Below, piece by piece: positions 46,425-56,770 of a DNA stretch of 64,000 nt. A program made the position numbers and the translations under genes. Within the stretch, counting starts at the first letter, position 1; each line of letters begins with the position of its first letter. Source of the DNA: Odobenus rosmarus divergens (lineage: Eukaryota; Chordata; Mammalia; Carnivora; Odobenidae); the NCBI RefSeq assembly GCF_000321225.1, contig NW_004451414.1:314784-378783 (forward strand). The letters are read 5' to 3'. The notes beneath the pieces were generated by a model that saw only the letters and a program-made list of their open reading frames with translations, searched no databases and was not told the DNA's origin.

Positions 46425-46545
46425 CCTCCGCACCGCACCACAGCGGGGCAGAGCTGCGGGGAGGGAAAGGGAGAGAGGAGGAAAGATGGGAATAATGTTC
46501 CTTGGCGACTTTCGCATTTCGCCGCAGGGCTGACCAAAGGTGCCC
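46425..46545. promoter_or_regulatory. Small CpG-bearing patch, possible regulatory element
   Basis: About nine CpGs within roughly 120 bp (CCTCCGCACCGCACC, GCGGGGCAG, GCTGCGGGGAGG, GGCGACTTTCGCATTTCGCC), while neighbouring DNA is CpG-poor. Too small for a classic CpG island. Role inferred only from composition. Confidence 0.25.
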
Positions 46546-47192
46546 CGTGACACTGCATTCCTTAGGATGGCAAGGGGTAAAGAAGACCTTTCTGGAGTGA
46601 TCACATGTGCTCCTTTCCCCATCTGGCTTCCTCAACCTCCAGGCAAACACGAACACCCATGCCTCCTCTATATAATTTGCTGCCCTAGCCAAGATTGTTC
46701 CCAAAGATTACATTTGATATTTATTGTAAAAATACTACAGAGTCAGAGTAAAATCTTCTATTATGCAGAACGGTGTACTGTGAAAGGTAAAATTCCTCTC
46801 CCTGTCACCTAACCACCACCGCCCCCCCAACCATGTGCCCTGGCCACAAGTAACCACACTCCACAGTTTACCTTATATCCTTCAAGAAGTGAGTTATGCA
46901 TATGCAATTGAATTTGTATAAAATACTTCTAAAAATATTCACAGGGAATCACACAGAGCATACTGTTTCATTACTTGCTTTTTTAACTTAATATACTTTG
47001 ACATTTTTCCATGTCAGTATACTCAGATCTAATTCATTCTTCATAAGAACCAAATATTGTTTGGGCAGACCATAATTTAATGAGTCCTCTCATTAGTGAC
47101 CATTAGGTAACTTCCAGTTGTTTGTTATTACAAGCCATGTTGCAGTTAAATTATTCATACAGATATCTTTGTGTACCTGGGCAAGCATATCT

Positions 47193-47397
47193 TTTTTTTT
47201 TTTAAGATTTTTTATTTATTTATCTGACAGAGAGAGACACAGCGAGAGAAGGAACACAAGCAGGAGGAGTGGGAGAGGGAGAAGCAGGCTTCCCGCTGAG
47301 CAAGGAGCCTGATGCGGGGCTCGATCCCAGGACCCTGGGATCATGACCTGAGCCAAAGGCAGGTCGTTAAGCAATGACTGAACCACCCAGGTGCCCC
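47193..47397 (-). mobile_element. CanSINE, first of a same-site pair
   Basis: Full-length minus-strand CanSINE. Flanked by GCAAGCATATCTT (47181-47193) and AGCATATCTT (47398-47407). The close consensus match (GACACAGCGAGAGAAGGAAC) marks the younger subtype. Confidence 0.95.
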
Positions 47398-47408
47398 AGC
47401 ATATCTTT

Positions 47409-47627
47409 TTTTTTTATTCTTTTTTTTTTTTTAAGATTTTATTTATTTATTTGAGAGGGAGAGAGAATGAGCAGGGGTGGAAGGGTAGAGGGGGGGAGAA
47501 AGAGAGAGAGAGAGAAGCAGACTCCCCGTCGAGCAGGAAACGTGACGTGGCACTCGATCCCAGGACCCTGGGATCATGACCTGAGCTGAAGGCAGACGCT
47601 TAACTGACTCAGCCACCCAGGTGCCCC
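47409..47627 (-). mobile_element. CanSINE, second of a same-site pair
   Basis: Minus-strand CanSINE with TTTGAGAGGGAGAGAGAATG and a longer GA tract. GCAAGCATATCTT follows at 47631-47643. It shares the target word with its neighbour, so one element inserted into the target duplication of the other. Confidence 0.95.
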
Positions 47628-47793
47628 TGTGCAAGCATATCTTAGAAGTGGAATCCCTGGCTTAAAAAGGATGTACATTATAAATTTAGATAGATGAAAT
47701 CATATTGCTCTCAACAATAATCGAAAGGAAATGTTGGGTTTTCCACATCCTTGCCAACACACAGTATTCACCAGTAGATGAAAATGATACTTT

Positions 47794-47985
47794 GGGGCAC
47801 CTGGGTGGCTCAGTCGGTAAGCGTCTGCCTTCGGCTCAGGTCACGATCCCGGGGTCCTGGGCTCTCTGCTCGGCGGGAAGCCTGCTTCTCCCTCTCCCAC
47901 TCCCCCTGCTTGTGTTCCCTCTCTCGCTGTGTCCCTCTCTGTCAAGTAAATAAATAAAATCTTAAAAAAAGAAAGAAAGAAAGAA
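47794..47985 (+). mobile_element. CanSINE with internal deletion
   Basis: The segment between GGTCCTGGG and GCTCTCTGCTCGG lacks the usual ATCGAGCCCCGCATCG. Target copies are imperfect (AAAATGATACTTTG and AAAATGGTGTTTTA). The tail has run into (GAAA)n. Confidence 0.93.
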
Positions 47986-48976
47986 AATGGTGTTTTATTG
48001 TTTTACTAAATTTTCACTTCTTTAATTTTGAGTAAAATTGGGAATATACCCACTCATTATAAATCCTAAGTGTTCATTTATAAAGCCCTATTTGTACACA
48101 CACAGATACATACCCAGAAACACATTTCCTTCATGAATTATTTATTCACATCCTTAAGTCGTTTTCTTTTGGATTGTTCATTTACTTTTCTTGATCTGTA
48201 AGAATATATCAATATATATATGAAATTACTATGTCTTTATCATATACAGTCACATTTTTCCCTACTTCGTCCTTTGAATTGTTTGTATTTTGTTTACAGT
48301 ATTATTACAATACTGAAGTTTTCATATTTTTTAAAACATAACATCTGGGTTTTGTCAGACCCCAAGCGTTTCCCCACTCCAATTTTTTAAAATTACTGGT
48401 ATTTTCTCCCAGCACTATTATTACTTAATTCTTTGTGTAAATGTTTTAATCATTTAGAATTTATTTTGGTGTAAGACATGAGGTAAAGAACCAACTATAT
48501 ATTGTTCCCAAACTTCCACTTGCCCAAATATAATTTATTACATAATCTAATTTTGGCTTCTTAATTCCAAATACTATCCTACATGTCAAATTCAAAACAT
48601 ATGCAGGTTATTTCTAGACTCTAATCTGTTTCATTGATTTGCTATTTCTACCTTGATTATAAGCTGATTTAATTACTCTAACTTTATTATGCATTTCAAT
48701 ATCTGGTAGGGCCAGTCTTTCTTCATAGCTTTTCCTTAATATGTTTTATTTTCAAGCTGGAAAAGTTGCAAGCAGATTCTCTCTTCAAAGGTGGTGGCTT
48801 GGGTTTGCTTTGAGGGGTAAGTGCTCTTGCTCTGTGCAAAGCGACTGGAGTGGGTCCTAGGGTTATACAATACCCACCCATAGCCCCGGGGTGCAACTAG
48901 AATGCAAACCCAGATGCACTCCGTTCCATCTGAAGCCAAAGGTTCCATTTAGAAATGTAAATTGGGCAGATTTTTT

Positions 48977-49169
48977 TATTTATTTATTTTTTTAAAGATT
49001 TATTTATTTGAGAGAGAGAGAGCACACACATGAGAGGGGGGAGGGTCACAGGGAGGAGCAGGCTCCCCGCTGAGCAGGGAGCCCAGTGCAGGATTCGATC
49101 CCGGGACTCCAGGATCATGACCTGAGCCGAAGGCAGTCGCCTAACCAACTGAGCCACCGAGGCGCCCAT
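48977..49169 (-). mobile_element. CanSINE with 12-bp target duplication
   Basis: Minus-strand CanSINE ending GAGCCACCGAGGCGCCC. GGGCAGATTTTT flanks it at 48964-48975 and 49170-49181. Confidence 0.95.
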
Positions 49170-49181
49170 GGGCAGATTTTT

Positions 49182-49551
49182 TAAAAAAGAGATCTAGGTT
49201 TCTACAGTTTATGTAGCCAACAGAGAAATGTTTCTTCCTAAGTGTGGAATTGTAAGGTCCTAGTCCTATACATGAGTGCATATGGCACAGGAATGTGTGT
49301 CTCTCTGACAGAGATGGGACGGAACGAGCCAGCATCAGAGAGAGGCCTGTGTGGAGTCCTGATGTTCCCCTCACCCTCCAGCAGGCCACACAGAATGTAA
49401 ACAAGAACAGGCTGGGACTGGTGCAGTCCATCCCGGGCCTGGAGGCTTAATTCCACAATTGGTGTCACGAACAGTGAAACACCCTGAATTAGGAAAATGT
49501 GTATTGTTAAACTTCAGAGTTCTGATGTATTCTAGAGCCTTCAGAGAAAAT
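49182..49551. other. Unassigned DNA before the LTR
   Basis: No known repeat is recognised. At 49459-49476 the words TTGGTGTCACGAACAG resemble the start of a retroviral primer-binding region, and the preceding bases end in CA, as an LTR would. This may be an older, second LTR fragment. The minus-strand frames (49141-49468) have no known domain. Confidence 0.35.
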
Positions 49552-49943
49552 TGTAGAGGCCACTTTTAGGCAACAGGCTTGAGCCACGGAAACTTGATCA
49601 AGTTCAAAGGGCCCACAGCGACCACGGAGCTAAATGCAAACAGGCTCATGAAGGGACCCACCTCAAAATAGCCATAGGCCCTGACTGACCAAGTACAAGC
49701 AGGCACAGTTCCTAAGATTACCAAAAAGGGAAAATTCCATACATTCTCCATACTCCCTCACTCTGCCCTGTAACTGTGGCCCCTCACCATCCCCCCTTCC
49801 CGAACCGACAGTCTCTCCTTTGCGGTCCTGCCTACCCCTCCCTTGGGGTGTATTCAATAAACTTCTTTCTCCTTTGTTCTGTCTTGGGCGAATCCTTTCA
49901 CTGCCACTGCCAATTGGGTTCCACCCAATTGGGTTGCCCCACA
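49552..49943 (+). mobile_element. ERV1 (gammaretrovirus-like) LTR
   Basis: Starts TG (TGTAGAGGCCAC) and ends CA. It has an AATAAA polyadenylation signal at 49856-49861, followed by a CT-rich R/U5 (ACTTCTTTCTCCTTTGTTC). Immediately after the CA, TTTGGGGACCCCC follows like a primer-binding region. The size (about 390 bp) suits an ERV1 LTR. No partner LTR and no gag, pol or env frame is seen, so it is a 5' LTR with leader or a broken solo copy. Family name unknown. Confidence 0.7.
49910..49932. repeat. Perfect 10-bp hairpin at the LTR 3' end
   Basis: CCAATTGGGT and its reverse complement ACCCAATTGG are separated by TCC. The stem ends 11 bp before the LTR's terminal CA, within U5. Confidence 0.9.
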
Positions 49944-50547
49944 TTTGGGGACCCCCATCCCATCAAGAGAGACACCACAAAAACCTTATTCTTGTGGCCT
50001 CGTCTCTTTAGGGAATGAATATTCCTAGTCATCCTTGAAGGAGGTGGGGAAACATGGATTTTGGGGGTCTTTGGGTTTGGGGGCACCGCCCTGGGGTTGG
50101 TTAAGCAGCAGGCTGGGGGCTGGACTGGAAGGGGAGTTGGGGGAAAGAGATACACCTTGTCGATGACCTCACCAAGGGGCTTTGAAGACCGCCATAACTA
50201 AAATTCTTTTTGCATTCTCTTTGCTATTACTTTCTTCTGAAACCCCCAAACCTTCATAAAGCTTTGAACCATCTAACAGGCAATTATGGGGGGATTAAAG
50301 GGCGTGACTGTGCCCACCTGGGGGAAAATAGTCAAGAGGCATCCAGCTACAGGGGGATGAGATCCAGGGAAACAGTGGGATTCAGAGGAGTTGGCAAAAG
50401 ATGAACTGGCAGAGGACAGAGAGCAGCACTTAGATGGCCAAAGTGGCAACAACTGTGACCGATTTCTGTACTATGAGCATTTCCCAGGGAATCCCAGAAA
50501 ATACGTAAGTGTTCTGTAATTTCTACAGGCAGTCAAATTTGGTTACC
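49944..50547 (+). mobile_element. Probable ERV leader region
   Basis: Follows the LTR without a break. It begins TTTGGGGACCCCCATCCC, in the position of a primer-binding site but not a clean match to the proline-tRNA type. The rest is G-rich with no long frame. It ends at the CanSINE target (50548). Coding genes of the provirus are absent. Confidence 0.45.
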
Positions 50548-50560
50548 AAGGGGAAATGTG

Positions 50561-50768
50561 GGGCTCCTGGGTGGCTCAGTGGATTGAGCATCTGACCCTT
50601 GATTTTGGCTCAGGTCATGATCTCAGGGTCATGAGATCGAGCCCACACCGCAGGGCTCAGTGGGGAGTCTGCGTGAGATTCTCTCTCTCTCTTTCTGCCC
50701 TGCCCCTCCCCCCACTCACGGGCACTCTCCCTCTCCTTCTCTCAAAAAAATATTGAAATAAAAAAACT
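50561..50768 (+). mobile_element. CanSINE with target duplication
   Basis: Older CanSINE: GGGCTCCTGGGTGGCTCAG, TGATCTCAGGGTCATGAG. AAGGGGAAATGTG at 50548-50560 returns with one extra G at 50769-50782. Confidence 0.94.
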
Positions 50769-50865
50769 AAGGGGGAAATGTGGCCTCACGTCTATTGACA
50801 AAGGATCATTTCTTCAACAAATGTTTGACTTTTTATAAATTCTAGGTTGGCTGCTTAAGGTGAGG

Positions 50866-51215
50866 TAGCCTTTTTTTTTTTTTTTTAAGAAAATTAATAC
50901 ATTTTATTCTTAGAGTTATAGGCTTACAGAAAAACTAAGCAAAAAGTAGAGTTCTCCTATACCCCGACCCAGCTTCCCCTATTATTAATAACTTGTATTA
51001 GTGTAGTATGTTTGTTGTAATTGACGAACCAATGTTGATAGACTGTTAAGTAAGGTCCAAATTTACATGAGGGTTCTTTCATTGTGATGTACCTTCTATG
51101 GGTTTTGAAAAATGTACAGTGTCATGTATCCAGCATTACGGGATCCTACAAAATAGTTTCACGGCCCTAATAACCCTCTGTGCTTTACCTGTTCATTCAT
51201 CTCTTGCCTCAAGGT
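50866..51215 (-). mobile_element. L1 3' UTR region, minus strand
   Basis: The T-run and AATACATTTTATTCTTAGAG, then GGCTTACAGAAAAACTAAGC, CCCTATTATTAATAACTTG, ATGGGTTTTGAAAAATGTAC and CAAAATAGTTTCACGGCCC follow the known reverse-complement order of an old L1 3' end. Confidence 0.65.
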
Positions 51216-52225
51216 GAGGTATGCTTTTACTCACTAATTAAACTAAGTTTTTCAGATAGGCCAGCTTGTGTCTCAACCTTACCCAGCTGTCACAGTTTTC
51301 AAATAGTCCAGTGAATCCTATCAAGGCAGGAAGATTCTTTATCCTAAACAAATGAACAAAAATTAAAATCCAGCTTATCCAGGTAGTTACCCCAATTCTA
51401 CCTGTAGCCAACTGAGGACTCTTGGTTGCAGCCTTTGCAGGTGAGCAGGGAGAGGCCCCCGATGATGGACAGCGTTGGCATTTCCTCATGGATCTGGCCT
51501 GCGGAGGGCTTTGCTCTTCCAGGTACTACTAAATAAAAATAATTACAGAATTGAGACTCCTCTGAGCCCACTGTACCCTTTCCCTCCAATCTCCTGACCT
51601 AGGTAAGCATATCTAACCTCTGAGCCTTCCATGGCGCCCTTAGACTGCCTTTTGGGTCCTTGTTTCAATACAAGCTTCCTCTGATATTCCTTTGAACTCC
51701 ATTTAAACCAGATATAAATTTGGATTTGGGGAGATACTTGTATCCCCCTCCAGACAACTTTTAATGTGATTGTCACTTAAGGTCATCCAGTCTTTAAGCA
51801 GTCATGGAAGACCATCTTTTGACTCAGGTGCCACTAGTCCTTATGAGTTCACTGATCCATATAATACGCATTTATGAGCATGTGTCTAGTGTATTCACAA
51901 CTCTATGCCATGGATAGTAGAGATGTGGGTGATAATATTAGCTTTCAATTCAATAATATTATTTTTTTAAATAATTTCCAAATGCATTACCTCATCTAAT
52001 CCTACGTAGAAGAAACGTCTGTGCCTTAAAAGATATGTAGACTCCTGGGGAATAATATATTCCATGCCAATGAAAAAATATAATGAACTTTATACTTTCT
52101 GTCATGTTTTATAAAATAAGAAAATTAACATGAAGTCAGCTTAACCTTAGAAAGATTCTTGGAGGGAGCCGACTCAGATCAGTTTGTGTGGGTTTTTGTT
52201 TTTTTTTTTTAAGTCTTGGGATGAG
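51216..52225. other. Unique spacer, no gene seen
   Basis: Overlapping minus-strand frames at 51238-51776 have no known domain. A weak antisense L2/MIR reading around 51830-51990 is not secure. Confidence 0.45.
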
Positions 52226-52242
52226 CATGAGTGAATTTTTTT

Positions 52243-52408
52243 TGAGGGGTGGGGGTGGAGGGGCACAGGGAGAGGGAGAGAGAATCCCAGGCAGGCTCCA
52301 TGCCCGGCGTGGAGCCCGACACAGGGCTTGCTCCCACGGCCCTGAGATCATGACCCGAGCCAAACTCAAGAGTCAGACGCTCAACTCACTGAGCCACCCA
52401 GGTGCCCT
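52243..52408 (-). mobile_element. Old CanSINE with target duplication
   Basis: Minus-strand CanSINE ending TGAGCCACCCAGGTGCCC. CATGAGTGAATTTTTT flanks it at 52226-52241 and 52412-52427. Its G-rich first half and many changes mark an old subtype. Confidence 0.94.
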
Positions 52409-52429
52409 GCACATGAGTGAATTTTTTAA

Positions 52430-52900
52430 AAATTATTTTTCATATAATCACAGTATAGAAATTTTGGAAAATGAAAAATATAACACCCCTATCCTAAGTG
52501 ATACTATTAGCATGCATAGGAAAATGAAAATAATGGAATGGAGCATATACTAGAGTGTTTCCTTCCTTAATTTTTTTAATATGCCACATATCTGTATCTA
52601 TATATAGTTTTTAATGAGCATTAGGGCGTAAATACTTATATGCTGCTGCAGAGTGTTTATAACCATCATTTTAATATTTTTGTCCTATTACAGTCAATGA
52701 ATATATGACAACATATCATATAACCGTTGCTCTATTATTAGACAAAGTTTTCCAACTTTTCAACTATTCTGAGCAAAGTAATCTTCCCATATTATTGTTT
52801 CTTTAAGGTAGTTATCCATAAGAACCTTTTTTAAAATAATGTCTTAAGTTTGAGCTTTCTTGCTGAAACTATGGTAAATTCTTGTAAAATTAGGGTGATT
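52430..52900 (-). mobile_element. Weak L1-like fragment, minus strand
   Basis: AACCGTTGCTCTATTATTAG, CAAAGTTTTCCAACTTTTCAA and GCAAAGTAATCTTCCC keep the order of antisense L1 interior text, but with high divergence. Confidence 0.4.
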
Positions 52901-53765
52901 AAAATCCTAAAGATTTTTGCTGCAACTCTTACTTATTGAAATCTACATTCCTTCTTGAGTGACTAATCCTCTATAATTTTTTTCTGACTGCTCTGTTCCT
53001 CTCAAGGTAAACAACATATTTTTCTGTCAACTTTTTGTTATACAAACGCAGAACCATTAACATCAACAAGACACTCTAAAAGTTGTACTTTAAGAACAAA
53101 ACAGTAAAAAAAAAAAAATGGATCAGTAGTGATACCAAGTGTTTTCTTTGTCTTGAATTAAAGAGCAAAACATTTTGGACCTGTGGAATCACTTTGGCAC
53201 ACTGAAGACAGATTTAGGAACACATTTTCTTGAGTAATACAGTGGATTTGCTTCAGCTTCTATTTATTTTCTTTTTTTCCCCCAAGCTTGTCTGCATGAA
53301 AACAAGAAATGTTCCTGATTTCCCACCTGCCTCACACCATTCTGCTATTCCTTTAATTAATTAGTCCTCTTAAAATCACCTTTTCCATTCCTCCCACATT
53401 GTTCTAATTCTATGCAGAAATCCCACCCTCCAGCTGTTCACAGGGCTTGCCAGCAACCCATTGGTGGTAGATTTTATAAGAGAAAGCAAATCCACATGTC
53501 TGTTACATTTAAAGTTTCACATCCAGAAATGTTTACTGTGGGTTCTCTGCAATAACTCCTAGACACTTTTTTCTTGCAGGGAATTTCAGTGCAGATCATT
53601 TGAGAAGTGGAAACATGTGCACTTACGGCCGAAATAAAAGCTGCAGGACCAAATTCCTCCAGCCAGAAAAAAGAAAAGGTCCACAGGATACATGCATTTC
53701 CAAATACCTCAGTGTAAATTTCAGCACGTCAAATATAACTGGTTAGCTATTTAAGCTCTATATAC
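52901..53765. other. Unique spacer, no confirmed gene
   Basis: Unrecognised DNA. A pyrimidine tract with TTGCAG ending at 53579 looks like a splice acceptor but has no supporting exon. Confidence 0.45.
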
Positions 53766-53769
53766 AAAG

Positions 53770-54620
53770 AATATTGGGAAAATTACAAACAAAAAATGTT
53801 AAGTTCTTTTTATATTTAATGTTGTTACAAAAGAAATATGTGTTCCCTGTAAAACCTCAAAATTCACAGAAAAGCACAAAGAAGAAAATAAAATCCACCA
53901 GGAATAATTTAAATCTTTTATGTCAAGAGAACCACACTGTTCAAATGATAGTTTTTTAAATAAAGTTGGAATCATGCTCCACATTGTGATCTCCAATCAT
54001 GCTTTTTTCTTTCTTTTTTTTTTTTGAAATTAAAAAAAAAAATTTTTAAAGATTTTATTTATTTATTTGACAGAGAGAGACACAGTGAGAGAGGGAACAC
54101 AAGCAGGGGGAGTGGGAGAGGGAGAAGCAGGCTTCCCGCAGAGCAGGGAGCCTGACGTGGGGCTTGATCCCAGGACCCTGGCATCATGACCTGAGCCGAA
54201 GGCAGGTGTTTAACTGAGCTACCCAGATGCCCCTCCAATCATGCTTTGTTCAATTAACAATATCCCAGGAACAATTTTCTATGTTATTGGTGCCCTGAAA
54301 CATGATTTTTGTCTTATTTTATATATGAATATACCACAGATTAGCTAATTCCTGTTTTTTAGAAGTTGTGGGGGTTTCTTTTCCTATTATAAGTAACTGT
54401 AATTGTGACTTGACATAAATTTTTTGCACATTTCTTATTTCCCTAGGAGAGATTTTTAGAAAAACTTGTTTCGCTAATCAAAAAATACAAACAATTTTAG
54501 AGATTTTTAGTAAATGTTGTTGAGTTGTCCATGAAGGACATTGCCTTCCTTTAATCTATGAAAATGTACCACACATACGCCTTTCTACTTTTAAATTTTT
54601 AATAAAATCAGGTGTGATAT
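53770..54620 (-). mobile_element. Old L1/HAL1-like fragment, minus strand
   Basis: Contains AAAATTCACAGAAAAGCAC, AAGAAGAAAATAAAATCCACC, ACTGTAATTGTGACTTGAC, and ATTTCCCTAGGAGAGATTTTT, an antisense L1 order. The CanSINE at 54008-54232 splits it. Confidence 0.6.
54008..54232 (-). mobile_element. CanSINE with target duplication
   Basis: Near-consensus minus-strand CanSINE preceded by a long T/A-rich tail. CTCCAATCATGCTTT flanks it (53991-54005 and 54233-54247). The tRNA-derived end lacks a few bases (TTTAACTGAGCTACCC). Confidence 0.95.
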
Positions 54621-55034
54621 TGTTAACCAACTTCTAAAATAATTTAGGTATGCCTATGTATTCATTCTTTAGTCCCTTCACACATTTAATCCTTTTATTT
54701 CTGCAAAAATTTTGTAACTAGAAAAATGGCATTTTTGTCCCACCATGCTAACACCTAGAAGATGACCATAGTTTATTTCAACGTTAATCCTTAATCCCAT
54801 CAATCAAAGCTTTCCCAGAAGGGGACTCTAAGATTAAAAGGGAAAATTACTACTTCTGATTGAAAAAACAATCATAAAGACTTTTAGACTCAAAGGTGGC
54901 TGCCTAATGTTTTAGCTACCCAGCATCCCTTCCTCTCGGTCTATTCAATATTTTTGGTGGGGGGTGGGGGTAAAAACAGTGGCCTCATTTCATCTGTTTA
55001 TAGTTCAGCTGCTAGTTAGCATCCTGCTCCTGTC
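54621..55034. other. Unique spacer, no gene seen
   Basis: Nothing recognised; a G-run (54955-54970) is the only notable composition. Confidence 0.5.
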
Positions 55035-55165
55035 AGAGTAAGTCATTCATCCCTTCAATAATTATTGAGCACCTACTTTGTGCCATGCGCTATTCTAGGA
55101 TCTTGAAATTCAGCAGTGAGCAAAAGTGAAAAACCTCCTGCTTTCTTGGAGCTTAGATCTGTAAC
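55035..55165 (-). repeat. L2 3' end, antisense
   Basis: ATTATTGAGCACCTACTTTG, TGCCATGCGCTATTCTAGG, TTCAGCAGTGAGCAAAAGTG and TTCTTGGAGCTTAGATCTG. Confidence 0.85.
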
Positions 55166-55803
55166 AGGGAGAAACTTAGCATGTCTGACTTCACATTGCC
55201 TCTATTTCCCTTGGTGCTGGGACCTACAGCTTAGAAGCTTCTGATATGCCCTCCACGTAGGCATGTTAATAATTGAAGGAATTTTGCTTACAGCTAAGAT
55301 TTGTAAAAACTGCTTTTTTGCCCCAAACCTACTTCTCTTGGGAAGATAATGAAGTACATACAGATAGGACTACGTTATGTCTGAGATTAACAGGAACAAC
55401 ATGGCCAGATCCCTGTACACAAAGATCAATTGACCAAGGACAAAGAAGTTACACGACCTTCCTCGGATGTGGACAGAAGTCAGTCACCTATTGACTCAAT
55501 CCTCTCCCGCTTCCTCCTTTTGCTGATGTTACAGAAGCTTAAATTTCACGCTGAGGGGAAGTGGTTTTTGGGGACAATAGTCTCCAATCTCGGTGTGCTG
55601 GCTTTCCACATAAACTCACTTTCCTACCCCAACATCTTGCCTCTCGACTTACTGGCCTGTCATGCGGCAAGCAGAGGAGATTGAACTGGTTCTAAAACCT
55701 AGTTGGAGGAGTTGGTCAAGTTAGAGTAAATGGAGTTACTTTCTAGAATTTTATATGCAGACAGTGAGAAAAATATTCTTTCTTTCCCCTTGATTGAGAG
55801 CTG
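55166..55803. other. Unique spacer, no gene seen
   Basis: Two overlapping frames (55273-55494 and 55430-55684) have no known motif. Confidence 0.5.
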
Positions 55804-55815
55804 TAAAGGTAATAT

Positions 55816-55816
55816 T

Positions 55817-55859
<43 letters not shown>

Positions 55860-55862
55860 TAG
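55816..55862. repeat. (ATTT)n microsatellite
   Basis: About eleven to twelve uninterrupted TTTA units grown from the SINE tail. Confidence 0.97.
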
Positions 55863-55945
55863 CTCTACACCCAACATGGGGCTTGAACTCATCACCCCAA
55901 GATCTAGAGTTGCATATTCTACTGATTCAGGCAGTCAGGTGCCCC
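55820..55945 (-). mobile_element. Short CanSINE variant with (TTTA)n expansion
   Basis: Only the tRNA-derived part remains (CTCTACACCCAACATGGGGC, GTTGCATATTCTACTGATTC, GTCAGGTGCCCC) behind an uninterrupted (ATTT)n run to about 55860. TAAAGGTAATATTTTA and TAAAGATACTATTTTA flank it. Confidence 0.92.
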
Positions 55946-56304
55946 TAAAGATACTATTTTAGAGCTTCCAGCAGCCGTGTCCTCTGCCATGTGAGGGCAC
56001 TGGAAGAACGAACGAAGCCAAGAAGTACTGTAGAAGCTGAGAAAAAAAGCTAGAGAGCCACAGATCTGGGGCTGTTTTGCATCCCCAGCCCCAGCCCTGT
56101 GTTTCCTGGTTACAAGAGACCGTATAACACCCACTGCCTTTTTGTCCTTAACCTATTTGTCTAACACAGACTCTGGTCCCACGACTTAGAAGATGGGATC
56201 TAGGAGCGCTGAAAAGCCAGGGGCAGAAGAGGAGATGTTAAGCTTCTATGTGTTTCTTTTTCCTTTGCTCCAGCTGTACTTTAAGTATTTCACCTGCCCC
56301 CACA

Positions 56305-56770
56305 TTTCATTCATTCAACAAACATTTTTTTCAGCAATGACTGTGCATCAGATAGTCTTCTAGGGGCTACGGACACAGCAGTAAACAAAACACATGAAAA
56401 TCCCTATCCTTACGGAGTTCATTTTCTAGTGGAACCAGCTAGACAATAATCAAACTAATGAAGAGAGTGGTGATACCAAAAAAAAATGAGCAGGAAAGGA
56501 GAATCGGGTGCTGAGGAAGGGGAGGTAAGGGATTATTTCATGTAGAACAGTCTTGGAGGGCTTTGCTTTTTAAGGAGTGGAGGGTGGAGTAAAGGAGACC
56601 AGAAGGCAAGGCAGGCACAAACGGTGGGAGAATTAAGGGAGTGCGATTAGGAAATAGAGAGGAATAGCTCGGGAATGCTGTGACCTGCACAGGTAAGTCA
56701 GGTCTGAGTGTCCAGCCCCTGGGAAGAGTCTGGACTCTAAGACCAGAATTAATTTGAAATAAAAAGGAAA
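56305..56770 (-). repeat. L2 LINE, antisense
   Basis: TTCATTCATTCAACAAACAT, GTCTTCTAGGGGCTACGGAC, ACAGCAGTAAACAAAACAC, CCTTACGGAGTTCATTTTC, then the diverged interior (GGAGGGCTTTGCTTTTTAAGG). Confidence 0.85.

Larger units (their letters stand above)
43296..46700. other. Unique region of 3.4 kb, GC-richest of the window
   Basis: No interspersed repeat recognised apart from (CA)n at 45379-45420. Frames are longer here because of composition: 44542-45141 plus (199 codons), 46170-46622 minus (150 codons), 45676-46053 minus (125 codons). None has a recognisable domain or a matching frame downstream. Two CpG-bearing patches stand out (44740-44790 and 46425-46545). Confidence 0.5.
46705..48735 (-). 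mobile_element. Old L1, minus strand, with three SINE insertions
   Basis: Reads as reverse-complement L1. It has TTTTTCCATGTCAGTATACTC, ACCATAATTTAATGAGTCCTC, CTTAGAAGTGGAATCCCTGGC, GGTTTTCCACATCCTTGCC, TTTCTCCCAGCACTATTA, TTTGGTGTAAGACATGAGG and AATATCTGGTAGGGCCAGTC. Frames are destroyed. SINEs sit at 47193-47397, 47409-47627 and 47794-47985. Confidence 0.8.

Noticed and set aside
46170..46704. Three overlapping minus-strand frames (150, 133 and 76 codons)
   Set aside because: Mutually overlapping frames in GC-rich DNA without a motif point to composition rather than coding.
49820..50018. Plus-strand frames across the LTR end
   Set aside because: They overlap LTR and leader in two frames and carry no viral or host domain.
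52188..52553. 121-codon plus-strand frame
   Set aside because: Its middle is the antisense of a CanSINE.
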